This document shows positions 7,953 to 17,813 of a stretch of 64,000 bases of DNA, in pieces. The translations under genes and the position numbers were made by a program. The stretch covers positions 1 through 64,000 of the forward strand of contig CAMDWJ010000012.1 in the NCBI GenBank assembly GCA_945877815.1. The letters run 5' to 3'. The notes under the pieces are model-generated. The model had not been told where the DNA came from. It was given only the letters and a program-made list of their open reading frames with translations, and searched no databases. Each line of letters opens with the position of its first letter. Within the stretch, counting starts at the first letter, position 1. The DNA comes from Caenispirillum bisanense (GTDB lineage: Bacteria; Pseudomonadota; Alphaproteobacteria; Rhodospirillales; UBA2165).

Positions 7953-9215
7953 ATGGCTACCCAATTCAAAAATCCCGTCGTCCGCTGGATCGACCATCGC
8001 CTGCCGATCTTCACCTTCATGGAGCACAGCGCGGTCAGTTATCCGACGCCGAAGAATCTCAGCTACTGGTGGAACTTCGGATCGCTGGCCGGCATCATTC
8101 TGGTCATTATGATCGCGACCGGCGTTTTCCTCGCGATGCAATATACCCCGCACACCGCGATGGCCTTCGATTCGGTCGAACGCATCATGCGCGACGTGAA
8201 TTACGGCTGGCTGTTGCGCTATCTGCATATGAACGGCGCGTCGATGTTCTTCATCGTCATCTATATCCATATGTTCCGCGGCATGTATTACGGTTCCTAC
8301 AAGGAACCCCGCGAAATCCTGTGGATCATCGGCGTGCTGATTTTCCTCGCCATGATGGCGACCGCGTTCGTCGGTTATACCCTGCCATGGGGCCAGATGA
8401 GCTTCTGGGGCGCCACCGTCATCACCAACCTCTTCTCGGTGGTGCCTGTCGTCGGCACTGTCATCGTCGAATGGCTGTGGGGCGGCTTCTCGGTCGATAA
8501 CCCGACGCTCAATCGCTTCTTTGCGCTTCATTACCTGCTGCCCTTTGTCATCTTCGCGCTGGTTTTCCTGCACCTGTGGGCGCTGCATACCCATAAGTCG
8601 AACAACCCGCTCGGTATCGACGTCAAGGGCGACAAGGACGAGATCCCGTTCCATCCCTATTACACGATCAAGGATTCCTTCGGCCTCGGCGTGTTCCTGA
8701 TCGTCTATCTCGGCTTTACTTTCTTCGCTCCCAACTTCTTCGGCGAGCCGGACAACTACATCCCCGCCGATCCGCTGGTGACACCCGCGCATATCGTGCC
8801 CGAATGGTACTTCTTGCCGTTCTACGCGATGCTGCGCGCTGTTCCGGACAACTTCATCGACGTGTTCGGGATCTTGCCGATCATTATCTCGGCCAAGGCC
8901 GCGGGCGTGGTCGTCATGTTCGGATCGATCATCTTGTTGATCTTCCTGCCCTGGCTCGACAGCAGCAAAGTCCGCAGCTCGCAGTTCCGCCCGGTCTTTA
9001 AATGGGCCTTCTGGCTGTTCCTGCTCGATTGCATCGTGCTCGGCTATGTCGGCGGTCAGCCGGCCGAGGGCGCGATGCTGACGATCGGACGTTTGTGCAC
9101 CTTCTGGTACTTCTTCCACCTGCTCGTCGTGGTTCCGTTCCTGGGCAAGTATGAGAAGACGCGGCCGCTGCCCGAAAGCATCAGTGCCGCCGTGACCGCG
9201 AAGGAGTCGAAGTGA
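7953..9215 (+). CDS. petB: Ubiquinol-cytochrome c reductase, cytochrome b
   Basis: Integral membrane core of the bc1 complex, carrying both b hemes and the Qo and Qi quinone sites. The 420-residue single polypeptide is the full proteobacterial form rather than the split b6/IV form. Heme-ligand helices are visible: [20 protein letters not shown] near 89, and [20 protein letters not shown] near 191. The Qo-site loop reads [15 protein letters not shown] near 281 (the PEWY motif). It lies 11 bases after petA, and its stop overlaps the petC start by four bases, so the operon is tightly coupled. Confidence 0.98.
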   Translation: MATQFKNPVVRWIDHRLPIFTFMEHSAVSYPTPKNLSYWWNFGSLAGIILVIMIATGVFLAMQYTPHTAMAFDSVERIMRDVNYGWLLRYLHMNGASMFFIVIYIHMFRGMYYGSYKEPREILWIIGVLIFLAMMATAFVGYTLPWGQMSFWGATVITNLFSVVPVVGTVIVEWLWGGFSVDNPTLNRFFALHYLLPFVIFALVFLHLWALHTHKSNNPLGIDVKGDKDEIPFHPYYTIKDSFGLGVFLIVYLGFTFFAPNFFGEPDNYIPADPLVTPAHIVPEWYFLPFYAMLRAVPDNFIDVFGILPIIISAKAAGVVVMFGSIILLIFLPWLDSSKVRSSQFRPVFKWAFWLFLLDCIVLGYVGGQPAEGAMLTIGRLCTFWYFFHLLVVVPFLGKYEKTRPLPESISAAVTAKESK

Positions 9216-9997
9216 TGAAAACGCAAGTCCTCGCGGCGATCCTGGGCGGCCTGCTGGCGTTCGGCGCGATCCAGGCGGCCTCTGCGGCCGAAGGTCAGGC
9301 GGCGCCCAAACTTAAATGGACGACCGATGGCGTAACCGGGCATTTCGACCGCGCGGAGCTTAAGCGCGGCTGGACGGTCTATAAGCAGGTCTGCGCTTCG
9401 TGCCATTCGGCGCACCAACTGTACTACCGCAACCTGACGGACATCGGCTTCAGCGAAGCCGAGGCCAAGGCCATTGCCGCCGGCGACTCTGTGCCCGCCG
9501 GCCCCAACGAAGCCGGCGAGACCCATGTGGACGGCTCGCCCATTATGCGTCCGGCGCTCCTGTCTGATAAGCTCGCGGCCCCTTACGCCAACGCCAATGC
9601 GGCGCGCGCGGCCAATAACGGCGCCCTGCCGCCCGATCTGTCGCTGATCACCAAGGCGCGCAAGGGCGGAGCCGATTACATCCATGCGCTTTTGACCGGC
9701 TACAAAGAACCGCCGGCCGGCTTCCAGCTTCAGCAAGGCATGGCCTTCAACGCCTATTTCCCCGGCTTCCAGATCGCCATGCCGGCGCCGCTGGTCGAGG
9801 GTGCGATAAGCTTCGACGACGGCACCAACGCGACTGTGGCGCAGATGGCGCGCGACGTATCGGCCTTCCTTATCTGGTCGGCCGAGCCCGAGCTCGAGGA
9901 CCGCAAGCGCATGGGCATCAAGATCCTGGCCTTCCTGCTTGTGTTCACAGCGCTGCTTTATGCGCTCAAGCGTAAGATCTGGGCCGATGTTCATTGA
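9212..9997 (+). CDS. petC: Ubiquinol-cytochrome c reductase, cytochrome c1
   Basis: Membrane-anchored c-type cytochrome that takes electrons from the Rieske protein and passes them to soluble cytochrome c. It has a Sec signal peptide (residues 1-25, ending ASAAE), a covalent heme site CASCHSAH near residue 64, and a C-terminal anchor ([20 protein letters not shown]) at about 236-256. The 261-residue length is typical. The start overlaps the petB stop. Confidence 0.97.
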   Translation: MMKTQVLAAILGGLLAFGAIQAASAAEGQAAPKLKWTTDGVTGHFDRAELKRGWTVYKQVCASCHSAHQLYYRNLTDIGFSEAEAKAIAAGDSVPAGPNEAGETHVDGSPIMRPALLSDKLAAPYANANAARAANNGALPPDLSLITKARKGGADYIHALLTGYKEPPAGFQLQQGMAFNAYFPGFQIAMPAPLVEGAISFDDGTNATVAQMARDVSAFLIWSAEPELEDRKRMGIKILAFLLVFTALLYALKRKIWADVH

Positions 9998-10019
9998 CGG
10001 ACGGACGCTGACCGTTTCA

Positions 10020-10613
10020 ATGGGTCGCCGGCGCGCGCTTTGTGCCGCTTTCCTGGGAGCATTCCTCCTGATGCTTGCCGATACCGATGACGCCTTGGCC
10101 CAAGTCAAGCCCAAGGTCCTGTTCAAGACCAATATGGGCGATATCACGGTCGAGCTGGAACCGGCGAAGGCACCCAACACGGTGGCCAATTTCCTCGCCT
10201 ATGTGAAGGAAGGCCATTACGACGGCACCGTCTTTCATCGCGTGATCAATAATTTCATGATCCAGGGCGGTGGCTTCATGGAGGATTTCCGCCGGGTGCC
10301 GACCAAGAATCCCATTCAGAACGAGGCCGATAAGGGTCTGTCCAACGAACGCGGCACCATCGCCATGGCGCGCACCTCCGATCCGCATTCCGCGACCGAT
10401 CAGTTTTTCATCAATCTGAAATTCAACGGCTCGCTCGATCACCGCGCGAAGTCCGGCGACGGTTGGGGCTATACCGCGTTCGGCCGCGTGACGGACGGGA
10501 TGAACATCGTGGCGCGGATCGGCCTCGTGAAGACCGGCCGCAGCGGCCCTTTCGACAGCGACGTGCCTGCCGAGCCGGTCATCATCGAAAAAGCGACCAT
10601 TATTTCCCAATAA
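10020..10613 (+). CDS. Cyclophilin-type peptidyl-prolyl isomerase, exported
   Basis: Catalyses cis-trans isomerisation at proline bonds, here probably in the periplasm. An N-terminal signal sequence (RRRALCAAFLGAFLLML, ending DALAQ) precedes the cyclophilin fold. Family motifs are FHRVINNFMIQGGGF, the AMARTSDPHSATDQFFINL active-site block and the WGYTAFGRVTDGMNIV segment. The start is uncertain: an in-frame ATG at 9987, overlapping the end of petC, is also possible, and neither has a strong ribosome-binding site. Its position just after petABC suggests read-through from that operon. Confidence 0.93.
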   Translation: MGRRRALCAAFLGAFLLMLADTDDALAQVKPKVLFKTNMGDITVELEPAKAPNTVANFLAYVKEGHYDGTVFHRVINNFMIQGGGFMEDFRRVPTKNPIQNEADKGLSNERGTIAMARTSDPHSATDQFFINLKFNGSLDHRAKSGDGWGYTAFGRVTDGMNIVARIGLVKTGRSGPFDSDVPAEPVIIEKATIISQ

Positions 10614-10620
10614 GTGTGAC

Positions 10621-10675
10621 CCTCATGTTGAGCTTGTCGAAACATGAGGCATCCGTCGACAGGCTCAGGATGAGG
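10621..10675. repeat. Intergenic palindromic (REP-like) repeat, copy 1
   Basis: Two inverted units. CCTCATGTT (10621-10629) pairs with AACATGAGG (10641-10649) as a 9-bp hairpin. The reverse complement of its first part recurs with changes at 10656-10675 (TCGACAGGCTCAGGATGAGG). A related two-unit element occurs after the phosphatase gene at 21976-22041. It lies between the cyclophilin gene and mtnP, where it could also form a transcript-end structure. Confidence 0.7.
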
Positions 10676-10684
10676 ACTTAAGTC

Positions 10685-11575
10685 ATGGCGCAACCGGGCA
10701 CCGCGCCCGTCGTCGGTATCATCGGCGGCAGCGGGCTTTACGATATCGACGGCCTCGCCAATACGCGCTGGGAAAAGGTCTTCTCGCCGTTCGGTGCCCC
10801 CTCGGACGAAGTGCTCATTGGCGATTTGGACGGGCTCACGCTCGTTTTCCTGCCGCGCCACGGGCGCGGTCACCGCATCCCGCCGTCGGAACTGAACTTC
10901 CGCGCCAATATCGACGTGCTGAAACGTTTGGGCTGCACCGACATCCTATCGCTGTCGGCCTGCGGCTCGTTCAAGGAGGAGCTGGCGCCGGGGACCTTCG
11001 TGGTCGTCGATCAATTCATCGACCGCACCTTCGCGCGGGTGAAGTCCTTCTTCGGCACCGGGCTTGTCGCGCATGTCGGATTCGGCGATCCGGTCTGCGC
11101 GCGTCTCGGCGATGCTCTGTATGACGGCGCGAAGGAATTGGGCATCGACGTCGTGCGCGGCGGCACCTATCTGGTCATGGAAGGGCCGCAATTCTCGACC
11201 AAAGCGGAATCCAACCTCTACCGCTCTTGGGGGTGCGATGTCATCGGCATGACCAATATGCCCGAAGCCAAACTCGCGCGCGAAGCCGAGATGTGCTACG
11301 CGACCGTCGCCATGGTGACCGATTTCGATTGCTGGCATCCCGACCACGACCACGTGACGGTCGACGCCATCGTCGCGGTGCTGCTCAGCAATGCCGATAA
11401 GGGTAGGGCACTCGTGAAGAACGTGGCGCCGCGGCTGGCCGGCCGCACGGCCAAATGTCCGCACGGCTGCCACACCGCGCTCGATACCGCGATCATTACT
11501 GCGCCCGATTCCCGCGATCCCGGCATGATCGCGAAGCTCGACGCGGTCGCGGGCCGCGTGCTCGGCCGGGCCTGA
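10685..11575 (+). CDS. mtnP: S-methyl-5'-thioadenosine phosphorylase
   Basis: First step of the methionine salvage route here: phosphorolysis of 5'-methylthioadenosine, a by-product of polyamine synthesis, to adenine and methylthioribose-1-phosphate. The 296-residue protein opens with VGIIGGSGLYDIDGL, has the phosphate-binding FLPRHGRGHRIPPSE near residue 57, and the purine/ribose-site segment YLVMEGPQFSTKAESNLYR near 162 with IGMTNMPEAKLAREAE near 189. Its product is the substrate of the MtnA encoded 21 bases downstream, so the pair is a functional unit. Confidence 0.96.
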   Translation: MAQPGTAPVVGIIGGSGLYDIDGLANTRWEKVFSPFGAPSDEVLIGDLDGLTLVFLPRHGRGHRIPPSELNFRANIDVLKRLGCTDILSLSACGSFKEELAPGTFVVVDQFIDRTFARVKSFFGTGLVAHVGFGDPVCARLGDALYDGAKELGIDVVRGGTYLVMEGPQFSTKAESNLYRSWGCDVIGMTNMPEAKLAREAEMCYATVAMVTDFDCWHPDHDHVTVDAIVAVLLSNADKGRALVKNVAPRLAGRTAKCPHGCHTALDTAIITAPDSRDPGMIAKLDAVAGRVLGRA

Positions 11576-11596
11576 TGCTCGGATGAAGGTCGTATT

Positions 11597-13000
11597 ATGA
11601 AAGTCGCCGGCAAGCATACACGCACGATCTGGCTCGCCGCCGACGCCAAGGATGGTATCGGCGCGGTCGAGGTCATCGACCAGCGCAAGCTGCCGCACGC
11701 CTTCGTGACCGTCCGGTTGGAAACGCTCGACGAAGCCGCCACCGCCATAAGCGACATGTGGATCAGGGGCGCACCGCTGATCGGCGCCACCGCCGCCTAT
11801 GGCATCGCGTTGGCCATGCGGAGCGATCCGTCGGATTCCAGCCTTGCCGCTGCCTACGATATTCTCCTTACCACCCGCCCGACCGCGATCAATCTCAAAT
11901 GGGCGCTTGAAGATCTGCGCCATACCTTGAAGCAGGTGCCGCCCGAGCGCCGCGCTCAAGCGGCCTATCGGCGCGCGGCCGAAATCTGCGACGAGGATGT
12001 GGCGATCTGTTCGTCCATCGGCGATCACGGCTTCGGCGTCATCAAAGAAATCGCCGCTCGGAAAAAGGCGGGCGAGGTCACCAATATCCTGACCCATTGC
12101 AATGCGGGCTGGCTCGCCACGGTGGATTGGGGCACGGCGCTTGCCCCGATCTATAAGGCGTTCGATGCCGGCATGCCCATCCATGTTTGGGTCGACGAGA
12201 CGCGGCCGCGCAACCAGGGGGCCAGCCTCACCGCGTGGGAGTTGAACCAGCACGGCGTGCCGCACACCGTCATCGTCGATAATGTCGGCGGGCATCTCAT
12301 GCAGCATGGCCGGGTGGATATGTGCATCGTCGGCACCGACCGCACGACCACCAACGGCGATGTCTGCAACAAGATCGGCACGTACCTCAAGGCACTGGCC
12401 GCGCACGACAACAACGTGCCGTTCTACGTCGGCCTGCCGTCGCCCACCATCGACTGGACGATGAAATCGGGCATGGATATCCCGATCGAGGAGCGCGACG
12501 GAACCGAGGTCACGGTGATGAGCGGGCGCACCAAGGATGGGCAGGTGGTTGAGGTGACCATCACGCCCGAAGGCAGCCCGGCCGCGAATTTCGGTTTTGA
12601 CGTCACGCCCGCCCGCCTGATCACCGGCCTCGTCACCGAACGCGGTGTGTGCGCGGCGAGCGAAGCGGGACTGAAGAAGCTCTTTCCGGGACAATTGAGC
12701 GCCATCGGACCTTCCGGCCGGTATTGGAGCCTCGGTTTCGGCGTCACGTATATCTCTGGCGCTGTGTTGGCGGGCTTTAACCAGGAACTGATCTGGGAAC
12801 TGTTCGCGCCGGATGGGGTCAGCGGACAGACCCGTCATCTCGTGTCGGTGCTAACGACCGTCTATCCTCATGTTCTCGCCGTGCCCGGCCTGGCACTTCT
12901 GATTGCCGGATTGCGGATGTCGCGGCTGGTCTTCATCCTGACGGGGCTCTTCCCCGTCGTGGCGACGATCGCCTGTCTCGCCATTCGGGCCTCATATTAG
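11597..13000 (+). CDS. mtnA: Methylthioribose-1-phosphate isomerase with C-terminal membrane extension
   Basis: Isomerises methylthioribose-1-phosphate to methylthioribulose-1-phosphate in methionine salvage. Residues 1 to about 365 form a complete Mtn[18 protein letters not shown] near 53, [16 protein letters not shown] with the catalytic Cys near 166, [18 protein letters not shown] near 203 and the catalytic-Asp region [20 protein letters not shown] near 244. After the usual end (LKKLFPG) the frame continues for about 102 residues with three hydrophobic stretches ([56 protein letters not shown]). MtnA proteins normally stop near 365 residues, so this is a fusion to a membrane module, or a neighbouring gene joined by loss of a stop codon. 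I do not recognise the module. Confidence 0.93.
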   Translation: MKVAGKHTRTIWLAADAKDGIGAVEVIDQRKLPHAFVTVRLETLDEAATAISDMWIRGAPLIGATAAYGIALAMRSDPSDSSLAAAYDILLTTRPTAINLKWALEDLRHTLKQVPPERRAQAAYRRAAEICDEDVAICSSIGDHGFGVIKEIAARKKAGEVTNILTHCNAGWLATVDWGTALAPIYKAFDAGMPIHVWVDETRPRNQGASLTAWELNQHGVPHTVIVDNVGGHLMQHGRVDMCIVGTDRTTTNGDVCNKIGTYLKALAAHDNNVPFYVGLPSPTIDWTMKSGMDIPIEERDGTEVTVMSGRTKDGQVVEVTITPEGSPAANFGFDVTPARLITGLVTERGVCAASEAGLKKLFPGQLSAIGPSGRYWSLGFGVTYISGAVLAGFNQELIWELFAPDGVSGQTRHLVSVLTTVYPHVLAVPGLALLIAGLRMSRLVFILTGLFPVVATIACLAIRASY

Positions 13001-13040
13001 GTGTTGGCCATAAAACGGTCTTAAATTTCCGACTTCTTTA

Positions 13041-13138
13041 GGGTACATATCGTATCCGGGGGGACGCGATATGCGGGCCGGGGTCTTTCCGGTCCTTCAG
13101 ACGACAATCCCGCCTCGAATCGAACGCCGGAGCGCTGC
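13041..13138 (+). promoter_or_regulatory. Structured leader upstream of terC
   Basis: Two consecutive stem-loops precede terC: a perfect 7-bp stem CATATCG (13046-13052) with CGATATG (13067-13073), then a GGCCGG / CCGGTCC stem at about 13076-13095. TerC-family genes are often under a manganese (yybP-ykoY) riboswitch in other bacteria, but I do not see that riboswitch's conserved bases, so this is only a candidate structured leader or a terminator of the mtnA transcript. Confidence 0.3.
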
Positions 13139-13879
13139 ATGGATTATTTGACATCGTTGGTCACCGACCCGACCGCCTGGGCGGCGCTCATCACCCTGAT
13201 CGCCATGGAAGTGGTGCTCGGTATCGACAATCTCATTTTCATTTCGATCCTCACCAATAAGCTGCCCGAACATCAGCGCGCGCGCGGGCGGCGCATCGGC
13301 ATCAGCCTGGCGCTCATCATGCGCCTCGGCCTGCTCAGCACGGTGGCCTTCATCGTGCAGCTCACCACGCCGCTGTTTAGCGCGTTCGGCCACGGATTTT
13401 CCTGGCGCGATCTGATCCTGATCGCGGGCGGTTTGTTCCTGGTCTGGAAGGCGACCAAGGAAATCCATCACAGCGTCGATCCTCGTCCTTCCGACGACAT
13501 GTTCGACGCGCCTCAGGCCGCCGTCATCAATTTCGGTTCGGCGATTTTCCAGATCATCCTGCTCGATATCGTCTTTTCTATCGACAGCATCATCACGGCG
13601 GTCGGCATGAGCGACGATATCCCGGTCATGATCATCGCCGTCATCGTCGCGGTTCTCGTGATGCTGCTGGCGGCCGATCCGCTCGCCCATTTCATCGAGC
13701 GCAACCCGACTATCGTTATGCTGGCCCTGGGCTTCCTGCTGATGATCGGCACGACGCTGATCGCCGACGGTTTCGGCGTGCATGTACCGAAAGGCTATAT
13801 CTACGCCGCCATGGCCTTCTCGGCGTTGGTCGAGGGGCTCAATATGCTGGCGCGCCGGGCCAATGAGCGGAAGAAGTAG
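13139..13879 (+). CDS. TerC-family integral membrane protein
   Basis: A 246-residue membrane protein of about seven helices. The two family-defining acidic motifs are present: [15 protein letters not shown] near residue 23 and [16 protein letters not shown] near 142, which contain membrane-embedded Asp residues expected to bind a metal. TerC relatives (Alx, YoaE, YkoY types) have been linked to manganese efflux, metalation of exported proteins and tellurite resistance; which applies here cannot be told. The C-terminus is short and basic, with no CBS or CorC domain. A GGAG about 10 bases before the ATG supports the start. Confidence 0.92.
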   Translation: MDYLTSLVTDPTAWAALITLIAMEVVLGIDNLIFISILTNKLPEHQRARGRRIGISLALIMRLGLLSTVAFIVQLTTPLFSAFGHGFSWRDLILIAGGLFLVWKATKEIHHSVDPRPSDDMFDAPQAAVINFGSAIFQIILLDIVFSIDSIITAVGMSDDIPVMIIAVIVAVLVMLLAADPLAHFIERNPTIVMLALGFLLMIGTTLIADGFGVHVPKGYIYAAMAFSALVEGLNMLARRANERKK

Positions 13880-13929
13880 GCCTGTTCGCCCGGTTGGCTA
13901 ACCCGCCCGTCCGCGCATAGGATCGGGCT

Positions 13930-15198
13930 ATGGGCGATCTTGAACTCTTCTACCGGATCGGTTTGGCGCTTGCGATCGGTTTCGTGATTGGGTTCGAGCG
14001 CGGCTGGCACATCCTGGACGAAGGGCGCGAGCATCGCGCCGCCGGCACCCGCACTTTCGCGCTGGTTGGTCTGTTGGGCGGCATCGCCGCGCAATTGTCG
14101 ATCGCTTTTTCCGAAACCGTTCTTGTCGTCGCGTTCATCGGCGTACTGGCGCTGACGGTCGCGGGCTATTGGGCTGAAGTCCGACTCAGCGATGCCGATC
14201 GAGGCTTGACGACCGAAGTCGCGATGCTGTTGACCTTCGTGCTCGGCGCCTATGCGGTGGCGGGCGACATGGCCTTGGCGGCTGGGGCGGCAGTCGTCAC
14301 GGTCGCGCTGTTGCGCCTGAAGCCCGAACTTCACACCTTCGTCGGCCTGATCGACCGGCTCGAGCTCAACAGCGCGATCCGATTACTGGTGATTTCGGTC
14401 GTGGTCCTGCCGCTTTTGCCGAACCGCGGCTTCGGACCCGGCGAGGTCGTGAATCCCTTCGTGATATGGTGGATGGTGGTCCTGATCTCGGCGTTGTCGT
14501 TCGCCGGCTACTTCGCGATCAAGCTGGCGGGGCCGCGCCGCGGACCGATCCTCGCCGGCATCTTCGGTGGGCTTGCATCGTCAACCGCCGCGACGCTCGG
14601 GTTTTCGCGCATCGCGGCGCGCGATCCGTCGCTTGCGGCACCCATGGCCATGGGCATTGGAATCGCTTGTTCGATCATGTTCGCCCGCATCCTGGTCATG
14701 GCAGGCCTACTCGATCTCGATATGGCCGGGTCCCTGTCGGCGCCACTCGGCGCCATGGCCGCCGTTTCGTTGGTCGCGACGATTGCGCTCGGCCGGCGCG
14801 GGCCGGCCGAGGTTAAGTCGCCCGTCATGGTGATCGGAGATCCGGCCGACATTCCGGCGGCGCTAAAATTCGGCGTTTTCCTGCTCGGGCTCGCGGTCGT
14901 GTCCCATTATCTGCAGCATTATTTCGGCGCGTCCGGCCTGTATGGATTGGCGCTGGTGGCGGGATTGGCCGACGTTGATGCTTTGACCCTCACGTTGGTT
15001 CGCGACGTTGCGCAATCCCCCGATATGGCGTCGCTGCGGGCCACGGCCGCCATCGCCATCGTGCTGGCGGCGATCTCCAATACGCTGATCAAGGCGTTCA
15101 TGACGGCCTGGATCGGCGGCCGGCCGCTGGCGCTGCGTGTCGTGCCGGCGCTGGCCCTCGCCGTCGCCGCCGGCATCGCGGTTGCGGTTCTGCGTTAG
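13930..15198 (+). CDS. MgtC/SapB and DUF4010 fusion membrane protein
   Basis: A 422-residue, very hydrophobic protein of about 12 helices. Residues 1-145 match the MgtC/SapB N-terminal domain (IGLALAIGFVIGFERGW, then GTRTFALVGLLGGIAAQLS). Residues 180-400 match DUF4010 (VLPLLPNRGFGPGEVVNP; PILAGIFGGLASSTAATLGF; YGLALVAGLADVDALTLTL). This two-domain arrangement is a known family of unknown transport function. MgtC homologues elsewhere affect magnesium homeostasis and F1Fo ATP synthase activity, but equivalence is not shown. It is 50 bases downstream of terC, so both may belong to one metal-related transcript. Confidence 0.9.
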   Translation: MGDLELFYRIGLALAIGFVIGFERGWHILDEGREHRAAGTRTFALVGLLGGIAAQLSIAFSETVLVVAFIGVLALTVAGYWAEVRLSDADRGLTTEVAMLLTFVLGAYAVAGDMALAAGAAVVTVALLRLKPELHTFVGLIDRLELNSAIRLLVISVVVLPLLPNRGFGPGEVVNPFVIWWMVVLISALSFAGYFAIKLAGPRRGPILAGIFGGLASSTAATLGFSRIAARDPSLAAPMAMGIGIACSIMFARILVMAGLLDLDMAGSLSAPLGAMAAVSLVATIALGRRGPAEVKSPVMVIGDPADIPAALKFGVFLLGLAVVSHYLQHYFGASGLYGLALVAGLADVDALTLTLVRDVAQSPDMASLRATAAIAIVLAAISNTLIKAFMTAWIGGRPLALRVVPALALAVAAGIAVAVLR

Positions 15199-15226
15199 GA
15201 AGTGGCAGCTCGCATTTGGCTCTGGC

Positions 15227-16876
15227 CTAGGCCTTGGTCTTCGCCGTGTCGCGCAGGCCGATGGTGCGATTGAAGACGAGACTTCCGGCACCATTGGTGT
15301 CGTTGTCGCGGCAGAAATAACCGAGCCGTTCGAACTGCACGCATTCGCCGACGGGTGTCTGGCTAAGCGCCGGCTCGATCAGCGCGTCGGTCACGATCTC
15401 CGGCTCCGCCTCGATGCCCGCATAATCGTAGAGTCGCACTTCGGCACGGTGCGCATGCGCGGCCGAGGCCCAATGCAGGGTCGCCTTTACCTTGCGGCCG
15501 TCCAGCGAATCGCCGCCGCGGGTCTGCGGATCGTAGGTGCAGCGCAGCTCGATTACATTGCCCTGTGCATCCTTCACGACGCTCGTGCAGGTGACGAAAT
15601 AGGCGTAGCGCAGCCGCACTTCCTTGCCGGGCGAAAGGCGGAAGAAACCTTTGACCGGGACTTCCATGAAGTCTTCCTGCTCGACATACAACTCGCGGCC
15701 GAACGGAACCTTGCGGGTCCCCGTATCGGGATCGGCCGGATTGTTGACGGCGTCGAGCTCTTCGCTTGTCCCTTCCGGGTAATTCTCGATCACCAACTTG
15801 AGCGGTTTGAGAACTGCCATGCGGCGCTGGGCGTGGGCGTTCAGATGTTCGCGCACGAAATGATCGAAATAGCTCATCTCGACGATCGAGTTTGCCTTCG
15901 AGACTCCGATCGCCTCGCAAAATGCGCGGATGGCGGTAGCCGGAATGCCGCGCCGGCGCAGGCCCGAAATGGTCGGCATGCGCGGATCGTCCCAGCCGGT
16001 CACGGTGCCGCCGGTCACAAGCTCGATGAGCTTGCGCTTCGACAGCACGACATCGGTGAGATTGAGGCGCGCGAATTCGTACTGATGTGGGCGCGACGGC
16101 ACTGGCAGGTTCTCGATGAACCAATCGTAGAGCGGACGATGATCTTCGAATTCCAACGTACAGATCGAATGGGTGATGCCTTCGATGGCGTCGGATTGAC
16201 CGTGCGCGAAATCGTAGGTCGGATAGATGCACCACGCGGTGCCGGTGCGCGGGTGCGCGGCGTGTTGGATGCGGTACAGGGTCGGGTCGCGTAAGTTTAT
16301 ATTGCCCGACGCCATATCGACCTTGGCGCGCAGGACGCAATGGCCGTCCGGGAACTCGCCCGCGCGCATGCTGCGGAACAGATCGAGGTTCTGCTCCACG
16401 CTGCGGTTACGGAAGGGGCTCTCGCGTCCGGGTTCGGTCAATGTGCCGCGATACTCGCGCATTTCGTCGGCGGAGAGGTCATCGACATAGGCATTGCCGG
16501 TGTTGATAAGCTGCTCGGCCCACTCGTAGATCTGTTCGAAATAGTCGGATGCATAATAGAGATGCTCGCCCCAATCGAAGCCGAGCCAGCGCACGTCGGC
16601 TTTGATCGCGTCGATATATTCTTGCTCTTCTTTCGACGGATTGGTGTCGTCGAAGCGCAGATGGCAGCGGCCGCCGAATTCCCCTGCTATGCCGAAATTC
16701 AGGCAGATCGACTTGGCGTGGCCGATATGCAGATAGCCGTTGGGCTCTGGCGGGAAGCGCGTGACCACGCTTTTGACCCGGCCTTCGCCCAAGTCGCGGC
16801 GCACGATCTCGCGGATGAAATCGTGCCCGGTTTTCGGGCCGTCGTCGTCGGATATGGCAGTTGGGGCAGTATTCAT
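15227..16876 (-). CDS. glnS: Glutamine--tRNA ligase
   Basis: Charges tRNA-Gln directly with glutamine using ATP. The class I synthetase motifs are the HIGH-type [16 protein letters not shown] near residue 40 and the KMSKS-type VLSKRKL near 270. Other GlnRS segments are [19 protein letters not shown] and [20 protein letters not shown]. With this ATG the protein is about 549 residues, the usual size. The frame stays open for about 160 codons further upstream, but that part is antisense to modA and does not look like protein. Many alphaproteobacteria lack GlnRS and make Gln-tRNA through GatCAB, so its presence is informative. Confidence 0.96.
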   Translation of the reverse strand: MNTAPTAISDDDGPKTGHDFIREIVRRDLGEGRVKSVVTRFPPEPNGYLHIGHAKSICLNFGIAGEFGGRCHLRFDDTNPSKEEQEYIDAIKADVRWLGFDWGEHLYYASDYFEQIYEWAEQLINTGNAYVDDLSADEMREYRGTLTEPGRESPFRNRSVEQNLDLFRSMRAGEFPDGHCVLRAKVDMASGNINLRDPTLYRIQHAAHPRTGTAWCIYPTYDFAHGQSDAIEGITHSICTLEFEDHRPLYDWFIENLPVPSRPHQYEFARLNLTDVVLSKRKLIELVTGGTVTGWDDPRMPTISGLRRRGIPATAIRAFCEAIGVSKANSIVEMSYFDHFVREHLNAHAQRRMAVLKPLKLVIENYPEGTSEELDAVNNPADPDTGTRKVPFGRELYVEQEDFMEVPVKGFFRLSPGKEVRLRYAYFVTCTSVVKDAQGNVIELRCTYDPQTRGGDSLDGRKVKATLHWASAAHAHRAEVRLYDYAGIEAEPEIVTDALIEPALSQTPVGECVQFERLGYFCRDNDTNGAGSLVFNRTIGLRDTAKTKA

Positions 16877-17048
16877 GGGCCTGGTGTGCCAAAAAACGGC
16901 ACCTGTCACAAGCCGTACGCGGTTTGGTCGCACAATTGTCATTCGGCGCTCGCCTGAGGGGCTTTGGCGAGATATTCCGTTGAATATGTTGATGGCGAAT
17001 GCTATCGATCGAAAGAAGGCGAATTGATCGCGATTAAGGGAGCCTAGG

Positions 17049-17807
17049 ATGTCGATCTTCACGCGATTTCCCGGCGCCGTTTGTGGCGCCGCACTGGCCT
17101 TTGCGTCGCTGCCGGCCGCCAAGGCCGCCGAGACCAATATCGCGGTCGCCGCCAATTTCGCGGATGTGGTCAGAGAGGTCGGTGCGGTATTTGAGAAAAA
17201 GACCGGCCACAAAACGATCTTCAGTTTCGGCGCCACCGGCCAATTATTCACCCAGATCAGCCAGGGCGCGCCGTTCGATGTGTATCTGTCGGCCGACCAG
17301 ACGACGGCGACGAAGGCGGGCGCCGACGGCTTCGGAGTTGCCGACTCGCAGTTCACCTATGCCGAAGGCAAGCTTGTGCTCTATAGCAAGAACAAGGACG
17401 CGGTGACAGGCGAGCAAACGCTGAAGGATGCAAAGTTCCAGAAGATCGCGATCGCCGCCCCGGGTGCGGCGCCCTATGGCGCGGCCGCCGTCGAGACCAT
17501 GAAAAAGCTCGGAATCTACGAGAATCTATCGTCGCGGATCGTGGAAGGGCAGAACATCGCCCAGACCTTCCAATTCGTCGAGACGGGCAATGCCGAGGTG
17601 GGCTTCGTGGCACTCTCGCAAATCGTCGCCAACAATGAAGGTTCGCGCTGGATCGTTCCCGGAAATCTCCATACGCCGATCAAACAGGATGCGATCCTAC
17701 TAAAGCGGGGCGAGGCCAATGTGGCGGCCAAGGAATTCCTGGCCTTCCTGAAGGGGGCCGAGGCGGCGCAGATTAAGGAAAAATACGGCTACGGGCCCGG
17801 CTTATAG
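17049..17807 (+). CDS. modA: Molybdate ABC transporter, periplasmic binding protein
   Basis: Periplasmic receptor that delivers molybdate or tungstate to ModBC. It has a signal peptide (residues 1-26, ending AKAAE) and the mature start [16 protein letters not shown] typical of ModA. The oxyanion-binding segments [20 protein letters not shown] (near 58) and [11 protein letters not shown] are present. The length of 252 is normal. A GGGAG ribosome-binding site precedes the ATG. No modB or modC is adjacent, so it is an orphan here and the permease must be elsewhere or missing. Its end is six bases from the convergent SYLF gene. Confidence 0.93.
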   Translation: MSIFTRFPGAVCGAALAFASLPAAKAAETNIAVAANFADVVREVGAVFEKKTGHKTIFSFGATGQLFTQISQGAPFDVYLSADQTTATKAGADGFGVADSQFTYAEGKLVLYSKNKDAVTGEQTLKDAKFQKIAIAAPGAAPYGAAAVETMKKLGIYENLSSRIVEGQNIAQTFQFVETGNAEVGFVALSQIVANNEGSRWIVPGNLHTPIKQDAILLKRGEANVAAKEFLAFLKGAEAAQIKEKYGYGPGL

Positions 17808-17813
17808 AATCGG

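Noticed and set aside
7806-9119. A 437-codon open frame antisense to petA/petB.
   Set aside because: Highly polar, His- and Asp-rich composition typical of reverse-frame readings in GC-rich DNA, lying opposite a well-conserved gene.
10946-12838. A 630-codon open frame antisense to mtnP and mtnA.
   Set aside because: No domain resemblance, Arg/Asp/Gly-rich shadow composition, and both strands cannot be highly conserved genes here.
13041-13138. A manganese (yybP-ykoY) riboswitch before terC.
   Set aside because: I could not find its conserved bases; only generic hairpins are visible, so I list a structured leader at low confidence.
16877-17356. Extending GlnRS upstream to about 709 residues.
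   Set aside because: The extra part is antisense to modA and has no synthetase similarity; the ATG at 16876 gives the normal length.
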